Shown one piece after another: positions 1 to 5,079 of a stretch of 5,079 nt of DNA (its first letter is position 1; the number at the start of each line of letters is the position of its first letter). Made by a program: the position numbers and the translations under genes. The stretch spans positions 1 through 5,079 of the forward strand of contig JALVIU010000139.1 in the NCBI GenBank assembly GCA_027028665.1, in the 5' to 3' direction. Under the pieces are notes generated by a model. That model did not search any database and was not told the DNA's origin. It worked only from the letters and a program-made list of their open reading frames with translations. Source of the stretch: Candidatus Atribacteria bacterium. Its GTDB lineage: Bacteria; Atribacterota; JALVIU01.

Positions 1-254
1 TTACACATGGTGGAGGTGCACCCTGGGGAATTATTGGAAGAGTAAATAAGATGTTTCCACAACTTGATAAACTCGATATGATAATATTTGGACATACCCA
101 TCATCCATTAATAGAAAAAAGAGATGGTAGATTGTACCTAAACCCTGGCTCTCCTACAGACAAAAGATTTGCCCCTTACAATTCATATGCAATAGTAAAG
201 ATAAATGGAAAGGATATAGATGCCAGGATTATTAGAATAGAGGAAGGATACTAA
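1..254 (+). CDS. YfcE/MJ0936-type metallophosphoesterase, 3' end (partial)
   Basis: This is the C-terminal part of a calcineurin-like phosphodiesterase; its start lies outside the window. The reading frame is open from base 3 and encodes about 83 residues before TAA at 252-254. Two hallmark metal-binding blocks of the family are visible: a THGGGAPWG segment (bases 3-29; the usual H-G-x-x-x-G histidine) and a GHTHHP block (90-107) that supplies the last metal-ligand histidines. An NPGSP turn (141-155) and a final strand pattern (SYAIVKI) also match the small YfcE/MJ0936 group. Known members hydrolyse phosphodiester or phosphomonoester bonds in the cytoplasm using two divalent metals, but the physiological substrate is often unknown, as it is here. 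The stop is one base before the next ATG, so it is probably the upstream partner of the HAD phosphatase in one operon. Family is secure; exact substrate is not. Confidence 0.9.
   Translation, partial: THGGGAPWGIIGRVNKMFPQLDKLDMIIFGHTHHPLIEKRDGRLYLNPGSPTDKRFAPYNSYAIVKINGKDIDARIIRIEEGY
240..247 (+). promoter_or_regulatory. Ribosome binding site of the HAD gene
   Basis: GAGGAAGG lies within the last codons of the upstream phosphoesterase gene, 8 nt before the ATG at 256. It supports that ATG as the true start and suggests translation of the two genes is linked. Confidence 0.7.
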
Positions 255-255
255 G

Positions 256-1068
256 ATGAAAAAGAAGAAACTTATTGCATTAGATATAGATGGAACTATT
301 ACAGAAAAGTTCTCTCATACTATACCAGATTCCACGATTAGGCTCATAAAAGAGATAAAAAATTATTCATACATTACTCTGGTTACAGGGAGAATGTATT
401 CTTCTTCTATACTGACTGCCCTTGTATTGGATATTGATCTACCTATGATTGCATATCAAGGGGCATTTGTAGTGTATCCTAAAACAGGGGAGTTTCTATC
501 AAAACTATTACTTGATTTTGATACTGCGAAGGAGATCATTAAGTTTGTTATAGATAGAGGTTTTGATATAAATATATTCTCAGAAAGTACTGTATATACT
601 GTAAGAGATAATCAAAAAACGAGAAACTATTCTTCAAGTTTTAAGGTATCTTTTTATGTAAGAAGGGATATATTAAATATATTGGAAAAGACAAAGACAG
701 ATCTTGCGAAACTTCAGATAATAGATACAGAGGAAAGGATTAAGAAATTGGAAGTCGAAATACGCAAAAACTTCCCTCAGGTAGGAATTTTAAAATCTTT
801 CGCAAACTTTTTGGAAGTAGTAAATAAGAATGTCTCAAAAGCCAGGGCACTTGAACTTTTAATGAGAAAGTATGGCGTAGAGAGAAAAGACCTGATTGCT
901 GTAGGAGATAGTTATAATGATATAGACATGATAGAATATGCGGGGATAGGAGTTGCTATGGGAAATGCCCCAGATGAGCTGAAAGAGGTAGCAGACTATA
1001 TCGCACCACCTGTATCTGAAAAAGGGGTAGAATATGTATTAAGAAAATTTGTTATGGAGGATATATGA
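256..1068 (+). CDS. Cof-type HAD-superfamily hydrolase (sugar-phosphatase-like)
   Basis: A 270-residue protein of the Cof/YidA-like HAD group, the normal length for the family. All four HAD motifs are intact: motif I D10-I-D12-G-T (D10 nucleophile, D12 acid/base), motif II T44 in LVTGR, motif III K195 in NKNVSKARAL, and motif IV G217-D-S-Y-N-D222 for magnesium. The stretch between motifs II and III (about 75-190) is the C2-type cap that chooses the substrate, followed by the GVAMGNAPDELKEVADY block typical of the group. Known relatives dephosphorylate sugar phosphates, phosphorylated cofactors such as FMN or PLP, or nucleotides, with broad overlap; the substrate cannot be read from sequence. 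No signal peptide or membrane segment, so cytoplasmic. It follows the phosphoesterase gene after 1 nt and its TGA overlaps the GH57 start by 4 nt. The neighbourhood favours a sugar phosphate, which is inference. Confidence 0.93.
   Translation: MKKKKLIALDIDGTITEKFSHTIPDSTIRLIKEIKNYSYITLVTGRMYSSSILTALVLDIDLPMIAYQGAFVVYPKTGEFLSKLLLDFDTAKEIIKFVIDRGFDINIFSESTVYTVRDNQKTRNYSSSFKVSFYVRRDILNILEKTKTDLAKLQIIDTEERIKKLEVEIRKNFPQVGILKSFANFLEVVNKNVSKARALELLMRKYGVERKDLIAVGDSYNDIDMIEYAGIGVAMGNAPDELKEVADYIAPPVSEKGVEYVLRKFVMEDI
1056..1060 (+). promoter_or_regulatory. Ribosome binding site and ATGA coupling of the GH57 gene
   Basis: GGAGG lies inside the last HAD codons, only 4 nt before the ATG at 1065. The ATGA (1065-1068) is both start of the GH57 gene and stop of the HAD gene, a classic stop-start overlap for translational coupling. 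The protein begins with the short lead expected before the first GH57 motif, so this start is well supported. Confidence 0.75.
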
Positions 1069-3101
1069 GTATAGATATTGCCTTTCTCTGGCATTTTCAC
1101 CAACCCTTTTACTATGACCTTGAAGAAGAGATATTTCATCTTCCATGGGTAAGGCTTCATGCTCTACGTAGTTATTATGCATTGGGGGAATATCTGGAGA
1201 ATAATCCTACTGTAAAGATGAATTTTAATTTTACCCCATCTCTTATAGAAAGTATTGAAAGGTATAGAGAAGGTAGATATGACTATCTATTTATCTTAAA
1301 TAGAAAATCTGTGAGTGAACTATCCCGTGAAGAAAAACTGTATATTATAAAAAATTCTTTTTTTGGTTATTACCCAACTACTATAAAACCTTATAAAAGA
1401 TATAGAGAGCTCTATGTAAAAAAAGTGGAAAGGGAGTTTTCTGATAGAGCACTTATACAGGGGTTTTCAAATCAAGATATTATTGATCTCATTGTACTAA
1501 GTAATATTGCGTGGTTTTCTGAATATAGTAAAGAAAATGATGGATACCTGAAATACCTTATAAAAAAGAGTAGAAATTTTTCAGAGTATGAAAAGGAATC
1601 CTTATTAGAAAAGGAGCTACAGATCCTAAATAGATTGCTTTCTCTCTATAAGACACTTCAAGATAAGGGTCAAATAGAGATTACGGTAACTCCCTATGCC
1701 CATCCCATTGTACCTCTTATATCTGATAACTATTCTGCAAAGATTTCTCTACCTGATCATCCTTTACCATCATATAGATTTTCATATCCCCAGGATATAG
1801 AGATCCATATAAAAAGGGCAATAGGTATATATTATGATGCATTTGGTAGATTTCCTTCTGGCATGTGGCCTTCTGAAGGTGCTGTAGGGCATTTTATACT
1901 TCCTCACTTCTGGGAAAATGGTATAAAGTGGATTGCAACAGATAGCGAAATTTTGGGTATGACAAAAGATATATTTCTTTCATATGATGAAGATGGTGTT
2001 ACAAATAATCCTGAACTTTTATATAAGCCTTATATATTAAAACAGGGTATCCCAAGACTCTTTATAGTCTTTAGAGACCATGCTTTATCTGATCTTTTTG
2101 GTTTTGTATATCCAGGAATGGATGAGGAAGAGGCCATAGAAGATTTTGACTTTAAATTAAGAAAGATAGAAGAAAAACTAGAAAAGATAGGCAAAAGAGA
2201 CTATTTAATAACTATAATACTTGATGGCGAAAATCCATGGGAATACTATGAAAAGGCAAAATGTGATAGATTTTTTCAGTCTTTGATTTCCTATCTTTCT
2301 ACACATAAGACTATAAAAAGTACGAAAATCTCTGACTTTTTATCCAAACAGATAGAGCTTGACTTTTTACCACACCTATTTACAGGTTCATGGATAGGAC
2401 ATAACTTAAGGACCTGGATAGGTGATAAAGAAAAAAATCTTGCATGGGAATATCTACATCGCGTAAGAAAAGATCTTGAAGGAGAGAATGTCTCTTCATC
2501 TGCATTCAGATCACTTCTATATGCAGAAGGAAGTGATTGGTTTTGGTGGTATGGAGAAGGGCATGAATCCCCTGAAGAGGATAAATTGGATTATCTATTT
2601 CGTAAACATTTAAAAAATGCATATACATTATCCCAGAGAAAATATCCACCTTTCTTGGATGAGCCCGTTATTAAGATAAAAAGTAAAAATATTCCTAAGA
2701 GCCAATTTACACCTGTCATCAATGGTGTAGAGGATTCTCCTTTAGAGTGGTCTTTAGCAGGGGTATATAAAATATCAAAAGGAGCAATGAGCGATCTTAA
2801 TGTAAGGTATCCATTTCGAGCCCTATTTTATGGAAATGATACCCTAAATTTGTATATAAGACTTGACTTAGAAAATGATTGCTGCAATAATATAGAAGTA
2901 ATCTTAAACGATAAGATATATAATTATAATTTGGACTTAAATACAGGTGATACGCCCTTTGCCTATAAGGATATATTTGAAGTTGGTATACCTTTAGAAG
3001 ATAATATAGAGAAGGAGGCAAAGATAAGGTTTGTATTTAAGAAAGAGGAAAAGGAGTTTTCTTTTCCACCTGATTATTATATAACTATACCAATTAAGTA
3101 G
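1065..3101 (+). CDS. GH57 glycoside hydrolase, alpha-amylase/alpha-mannosidase-like (COG1449 type)
   Basis: A 678-residue retaining glycosidase of family GH57. The family's conserved regions appear in order: HFHQP (H10-P14); [17 protein letters not shown] (202-218); GMWPSEG with predicted nucleophile E271; [10 protein letters not shown] with predicted acid/base D387; and GSDWFWWYG (489-497). [15 protein letters not shown] block (441-454) is also typical of the long bacterial branch. The catalytic (beta/alpha)7 barrel and helical region take roughly residues 1-530. Residues about 535-678 form a separate strand-rich C-terminal domain, probably a beta-sandwich, with the 'V-x-G-V ... EW-x-x-A-G-V-Y' pattern seen in this branch. 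Characterised GH57 enzymes cleave or rearrange alpha-glucans (amylase, amylopullulanase, 4-alpha-glucanotransferase, branching enzyme); this subgroup is poorly characterised, so substrate is open. No signal peptide: it should act on intracellular glycogen or imported oligosaccharides. All catalytic residues are present. It overlaps the HAD gene by 4 nt and precedes pgk by 13 nt. Confidence 0.93.
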   Translation: MSIDIAFLWHFHQPFYYDLEEEIFHLPWVRLHALRSYYALGEYLENNPTVKMNFNFTPSLIESIERYREGRYDYLFILNRKSVSELSREEKLYIIKNSFFGYYPTTIKPYKRYRELYVKKVEREFSDRALIQGFSNQDIIDLIVLSNIAWFSEYSKENDGYLKYLIKKSRNFSEYEKESLLEKELQILNRLLSLYKTLQDKGQIEITVTPYAHPIVPLISDNYSAKISLPDHPLPSYRFSYPQDIEIHIKRAIGIYYDAFGRFPSGMWPSEGAVGHFILPHFWENGIKWIATDSEILGMTKDIFLSYDEDGVTNNPELLYKPYILKQGIPRLFIVFRDHALSDLFGFVYPGMDEEEAIEDFDFKLRKIEEKLEKIGKRDYLITIILDGENPWEYYEKAKCDRFFQSLISYLSTHKTIKSTKISDFLSKQIELDFLPHLFTGSWIGHNLRTWIGDKEKNLAWEYLHRVRKDLEGENVSSSAFRSLLYAEGSDWFWWYGEGHESPEEDKLDYLFRKHLKNAYTLSQRKYPPFLDEPVIKIKSKNIPKSQFTPVINGVEDSPLEWSLAGVYKISKGAMSDLNVRYPFRALFYGNDTLNLYIRLDLENDCCNNIEVILNDKIYNYNLDLNTGDTPFAYKDIFEVGIPLEDNIEKEAKIRFVFKKEEKEFSFPPDYYITIPIK

Positions 3102-3106
3102 GAGGG
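3101..3106 (+). promoter_or_regulatory. Ribosome binding site of pgk
   Basis: GGAGGG starts on the last base of the GH57 stop codon (TAG, 3099-3101) and ends 8 nt before the ATG at 3115. It is the strongest Shine-Dalgarno match in the window, in keeping with a highly expressed glycolytic gene, and it fixes the pgk start. Confidence 0.75.
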
Positions 3107-3114
3107 ATTTACTG

Positions 3115-4308
3115 ATGAAAAAAAAATGTATTAACGATGTGCCAGGAGAAAGTTTAAAAGGTAAAAGAGTGTTGGTTAGGGTGGATTTTAATGTACCATT
3201 GGACAAGGATAGAAATATTACAGACGATGCAAGGATTAGGGCATCTCTTCCCACCATAAAGTACCTTATAGATAAAGGTTCAAAAGTAATACTTATAAGC
3301 CATTTAGGGCGTCCTGAGGGAAAACCAAACCCCCATTTTAGTCTTGATGTGGTTGCAGAAAGATTAAGTAAGCTTTTAGATAAAGAGGTCATGTTTCTTC
3401 CTGATTGTATAGGCAGAGAAGTAAAAGAAAAGGTGGAAACCCTTAAGGAAGGAGATGTTGCACTTCTTGAAAATCTAAGATTCTATAAAGAAGAGAAGGA
3501 AAATGACGAAGGTTTTGCGAAAGAGCTTGCCTCTCTGGCAGATATTTATGTAAATGACGCATTTGCTGCATCTCACAGAAAACATGCTTCCGTGGTAGGT
3601 GTTGCAAAATTTCTTCCTGCATATGCAGGTTTTTTGGTAGCAAAAGAGATAGATGTTCTAAGCTCTTTGCTTGAGTCACCAAAAATGCCTTTTATGGCTA
3701 TCTTAGGTGGGGCGAAGGTTTCTGATAAGATTGGTGTAATAAAAAATCTTATGAATAAAGTAACTACTATTCTTATAGGTGGAGGGATGTCTTATACTTT
3801 TCTAAAATCTCAAGGGTATGAGATAGGGGATTCCCTTTTAGAAGAAGATAAGATAGAGGTAGCAAAGGAAATCTTATTAGATGCAGAAAAAAAGGGCATA
3901 AAAATTCTCCTTCCATTGGATATAGTAGTTGCTAATAAATTTGCAGAAGATGCAGATTCCCGAATAGTAGATGCAAAGAATATGCCAGAAGGATGGATGG
4001 GTATGGATATAGGGCCCAAAACTATTGAACTCTTTAAGGGCGAACTCAAAGGGGCAAAGACCATATTCTGGAATGGGCCTTTAGGGGTATTTGAAATGGA
4101 GAAGTTCTCAAATGGTACAAATAGTATAGCAAGATTTTTAGGTGAACTCGATGCAATTACCGTTATAGGAGGAGGAGATTCTGCATCTGCAGTAAGAAAG
4201 GCAGGAGTTGCAGATAAAATGACTCACATCTCTACAGGTGGAGGGGCATCACTTGAGTTCTTAGAAAAGGGAACATTACCAGGGATTGAAGTCTTAGAAG
4301 ACAAGTAA
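3115..4308 (+). CDS. pgk: Phosphoglycerate kinase
   Basis: A 397-residue phosphoglycerate kinase, which converts 1,3-bisphosphoglycerate and ADP to 3-phosphoglycerate and ATP in glycolysis (reversed in gluconeogenesis). The N-domain substrate site is visible as RVDFNVPL (D24, N26), R40, SHLGRP (H63-P67), ENLRFY (R122) and ASHRKHAS (R155). The C-domain nucleotide site shows GGAKVSDK (K201, K205), GGGMSYTF (222-229), WNGPLGVFE (E327), GGGDSASAV (352-360) and STGGGAS (373-379). Length and motifs are normal for bacteria; it is not fused to triosephosphate isomerase, unlike in Thermotoga. Residues 385-386 read K-G where many PGKs have G-K (LEFLEGK). gapdh, tpi and other glycolytic genes are not adjacent in this window; the gene instead ends a carbohydrate cluster led by hydrolases. 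The last 85 nt overlap an opposing gene. A run of nine A bases directly follows the start codon. Confidence 0.98.
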   Translation: MKKKCINDVPGESLKGKRVLVRVDFNVPLDKDRNITDDARIRASLPTIKYLIDKGSKVILISHLGRPEGKPNPHFSLDVVAERLSKLLDKEVMFLPDCIGREVKEKVETLKEGDVALLENLRFYKEEKENDEGFAKELASLADIYVNDAFAASHRKHASVVGVAKFLPAYAGFLVAKEIDVLSSLLESPKMPFMAILGGAKVSDKIGVIKNLMNKVTTILIGGGMSYTFLKSQGYEIGDSLLEEDKIEVAKEILLDAEKKGIKILLPLDIVVANKFAEDADSRIVDAKNMPEGWMGMDIGPKTIELFKGELKGAKTIFWNGPLGVFEMEKFSNGTNSIARFLGELDAITVIGGGDSASAVRKAGVADKMTHISTGGGASLEFLEKGTLPGIEVLEDK

Positions 4309-4778
4309 GAGATAATCCCTTTAATCTTATTGATATGTGTGCCCTTCCAATAGACCTTTTTACAGGAAGGGCACATAGAGAATTTATTATTTTCACAAAA
4401 TATATAGTGGGGTACAAGACCTAAAACTTCTTCCTTTTTTATTTCTATAAGGGGTGTATTACATATAGGACAAATGGTAAAAAACTTCTCCGGATCTAAT
4501 CTATCTTCTAAATTGGAGTATTCTATTACCTCTTTTAGCTGTTCTTGCCATTTATCTGAATGAATAAAAAGATAATCTTTAAGTATTCTTCTCTTTATTA
4601 TGCCTGTATCCCTTGTAAGTAGAATTCTCTCTTGAGTTAAGGAGATAAATACCAGTTCTGTGTCCTTTGCATACTTTGGATAAAGGACATCAAAACCCAG
4701 AAGTCTGAGCCATGTGGCAAGTCTTCCCAGCATATTATCAGCAATAAATTTTATGCTGCTTTTGGGAGGCCTATTCAT
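4224..4778 (-). CDS. Mut7-C type RNase-domain protein with zinc ribbon
   Basis: A 184-residue protein of the Mut7-C RNase family (formerly DUF82), which has a PIN-like nuclease fold. The N-terminal signature [20 protein letters not shown] (11-30; D14) is followed by the RILLTRD block (51-57; D57), both with acidic residues expected to bind the catalytic metal. A zinc ribbon follows: C103-x-x-C106 and C136-x-x-C139, then VYWKGTH (142-148), the usual family ending. The ubiquitin-like N-terminal domain found in some members is absent. The family ending is reached near residue 150; the last 27 residues (158-184) are an unrelated-looking tail read antisense to the end of pgk, stopping at TGA (4224-4226). 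The ATG at 4776-4778 has no Shine-Dalgarno sequence, unlike the other genes here, and the next ATG (residue 16) falls inside the signature, so this start is kept. It lies 16 nt downstream of tRNA-Ser. RNA substrate is unknown. Confidence 0.87.
   Translation of the reverse strand: MNRPPKSSIKFIADNMLGRLATWLRLLGFDVLYPKYAKDTELVFISLTQERILLTRDTGIIKRRILKDYLFIHSDKWQEQLKEVIEYSNLEDRLDPEKFFTICPICNTPLIEIKKEEVLGLVPHYIFCENNKFSMCPSCKKVYWKGTHINKIKGIISYLSSKTSIPGNVPFSKNSSDAPPPVEM
4336..4377 (+). terminator. Long inverted repeat after pgk; possible terminator inside the opposing gene
   Basis: TGTGCCCTTCC (4338-4348) and GGAAGGGCACA (4365-4375) are perfect reverse complements around a 16-nt loop. A G-U wobble (4337/4376) and a U-A pair (4336/4377) extend the stem to about 13 bp. 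It begins 27 nt past the pgk stop. What follows is T-rich but broken (ATTTATTATTTT, from 4382) instead of a clean U-tract, so intrinsic termination is plausible but unproven. The same bases encode M135-S138 and W144-T147 of the opposing RNase, so the symmetry may also be a by-product of coding. Confidence 0.4.
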
Positions 4779-4787
4779 AGTAGAAAT

Positions 4788-4794
4788 AAAAAAA
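4788..4794 (-). other. T7 tract directly after the tRNA
   Basis: Seven T residues on the minus strand follow the tRNA discriminator base without a CCA between them. With the GC-rich acceptor and T arms just upstream it could act as a partial terminator or a 3'-processing signal, but no separate terminator hairpin is present. It sits in the 16-nt gap before the RNase ATG. Confidence 0.35.
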
Positions 4795-4886
4795 CGGAGA
4801 GGGTGGGATTCGAACCCACGGAGCGCCTTTGTGGACGCTCAATTGCTTAGCAGGCAACCGCCTTAGGCCAACTCGGCCACCTCTCC
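4795..4886 (-). tRNA. tRNA-Ser (anticodon GCU)
   Basis: A full cloverleaf can be folded on the minus strand. The 7-bp acceptor stem is GGAGAGG/CCTCTCC with discriminator G at 4795, as expected for serine tRNA. The D arm contains GCC...GGC. The anticodon arm is GTTGC/GCAAT around the loop CTGCTAA, with anticodon GCT at 4849-4851 reading AGC and AGU codons. A long variable arm (GAGCG/CGCTC) marks it as class II, confirming serine. The T arm is GTGGG-TTCGAAT-CCCAC. The 3' CCA is not encoded and must be added by the CCA-adding enzyme. It lies between a sugar kinase gene and the RNase gene on the same strand, with its own strong promoter. Confidence 0.97.
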
Positions 4887-4898
4887 GTATGTTAACAT

Positions 4899-4927
4899 AG
4901 TATACCATATAAATACCTTTATGGCAA
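4899..4927 (-). promoter_or_regulatory. Sigma-70-type promoter of tRNA-Ser
   Basis: On the minus strand TTGCCA (4922-4927) and TATACT (4899-4904) are separated by exactly 17 nt, and the -10 is preceded by TGG, giving an extended -10. Transcription would start near 4892, about six bases before the tRNA 5' end at 4886. This is the best promoter match in the window and could also drive the RNase gene downstream. Confidence 0.8.
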
Positions 4928-4942
4928 GATCTTCTCAATATA

Positions 4943-5079
4943 TTATTCTATATTTTTTAGGAAATTTTCTACCTCTTTAAGTTTAGGCATAGATGGTATG
5001 CCCCCTTTTTTGGTACATACAAGGGCAGCTTGCGCATTTGCAAACTTCAATAATTGGGCAATCTTTTCCTTATCTGTAA
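4943..5079 (-). CDS. PfkB-family sugar kinase (fructokinase-like), 3' end (partial)
   Basis: The minus-strand frame is open from the window edge to a TAA at 4943-4945 and encodes the last 44 residues of a protein. The segment FANAQAALVCTKKGGIPSMP followed by KLKEVENFLKN matches the C-terminus of ribokinase/PfkB-family kinases, where an 'A-N-A-x-A-A-L' helix is followed by 'GAIPALP' and a final helix. The pattern is closest to fructokinases and 2-keto-3-deoxygluconate kinases, but the substrate-deciding part and the DTxGAGD motif lie outside the window, so the sugar cannot be named. These enzymes phosphorylate a sugar with ATP in the cytoplasm. The stop is about 15 nt before the -35 of the tRNA promoter, and no terminator is visible between them, so read-through into the tRNA is possible. 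The codon use resembles its neighbours. Confidence 0.78.
   Translation of the reverse strand, partial: TDKEKIAQLLKFANAQAALVCTKKGGIPSMPKLKEVENFLKNIE

Noticed and set aside
3063-3091. Possible pgk promoter TTTCCA-17-TATACC at the end of the GH57 gene
   Set aside because: The spacing is right and a start near 3098 would leave a short leader with the ribosome binding site, but both boxes are imperfect and the region is very AT-rich and coding. Too weak to list without 5'-end data.
2797-3392. Two minus-strand open frames (2797-3021 and 2994-3392) opposite the GH57 end and pgk start
   Set aside because: They lie antisense to strongly supported genes, have no ribosome binding site or recognisable domain, and their composition is that of reverse-frame reading.
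3443-4064. Minus-strand open frames 3443-3682 and 3810-4064 opposite pgk
   Set aside because: Both are antisense to conserved PGK motifs and show no family features.
4232-4417. Minus-strand frame of 61 residues inside the RNase gene
   Set aside because: It is an alternative frame of the RNase gene, whose own frame carries the family motifs and zinc ribbon.
4935-4951. Small AT palindrome near the sugar kinase stop as a terminator
   Set aside because: AATATATT is too short and AT-only to form a stable stem, and no U-tract follows.
1-5079. Mobile element, toxin-antitoxin, CRISPR or phage-defence system
   Set aside because: No transposase, array, att-like duplication or paired small genes are seen. 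The Mut7-C protein has a PIN-like fold, as some toxins do, but there is no antitoxin-like partner gene next to it.

Overview
The window looks like bacterial chromosome: roughly one-third G+C, rich in AGA/AGG arginine and ATA isoleucine codons, densely packed, with strong GGAGG-type ribosome binding sites. The bacterial-type HAD hydrolase, a family GH57 glycosidase, a stand-alone phosphoglycerate kinase and a tRNA without an encoded CCA suggest a low-GC, probably thermophilic, sugar-fermenting anaerobe. A Dictyoglomus-like lineage is a guess from general character only and cannot be proven from this sequence.

Left and centre (1-4308, + strand) hold a tight four-gene cluster: the 3' end of a YfcE/MJ0936-type metallophosphoesterase, a Cof-type HAD phosphatase, a GH57 alpha-amylase-like glycosidase and phosphoglycerate kinase (pgk). 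The gaps are 1 nt, a 4-nt ATGA overlap and 13 nt, so the genes are probably co-transcribed and partly translationally coupled. The theme is intracellular carbohydrate use: glucan breakdown (GH57), sugar-phosphate or phosphoester hydrolysis (HAD, phosphoesterase) and lower glycolysis (PGK).

Right side (4224-5079, - strand) reads toward that cluster. It holds the 3' end of a PfkB-family sugar kinase, then a near-consensus promoter (TTGCCA-17-TATACT with an extended -10), tRNA-Ser(GCU), and 16 nt further a Mut7-C type RNase-domain protein with a zinc ribbon. The RNase gene has no visible ribosome binding site or promoter of its own, so it probably depends on the tRNA transcript.

The two groups converge and overlap by 85 nt: the last 27 residues of the RNase are encoded antisense to the conserved C-terminal end of pgk. 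An 11-bp perfect inverted repeat (about 13 bp with a wobble pair) lies 27 nt past the pgk stop, inside the RNase coding sequence, where it could end or slow pgk transcription. No mobile element, CRISPR array or clearly new defence-like system is visible. The oddities are in this convergent overlap and in the tRNA-RNase arrangement. No gene-free stretch exceeds 60 bases.
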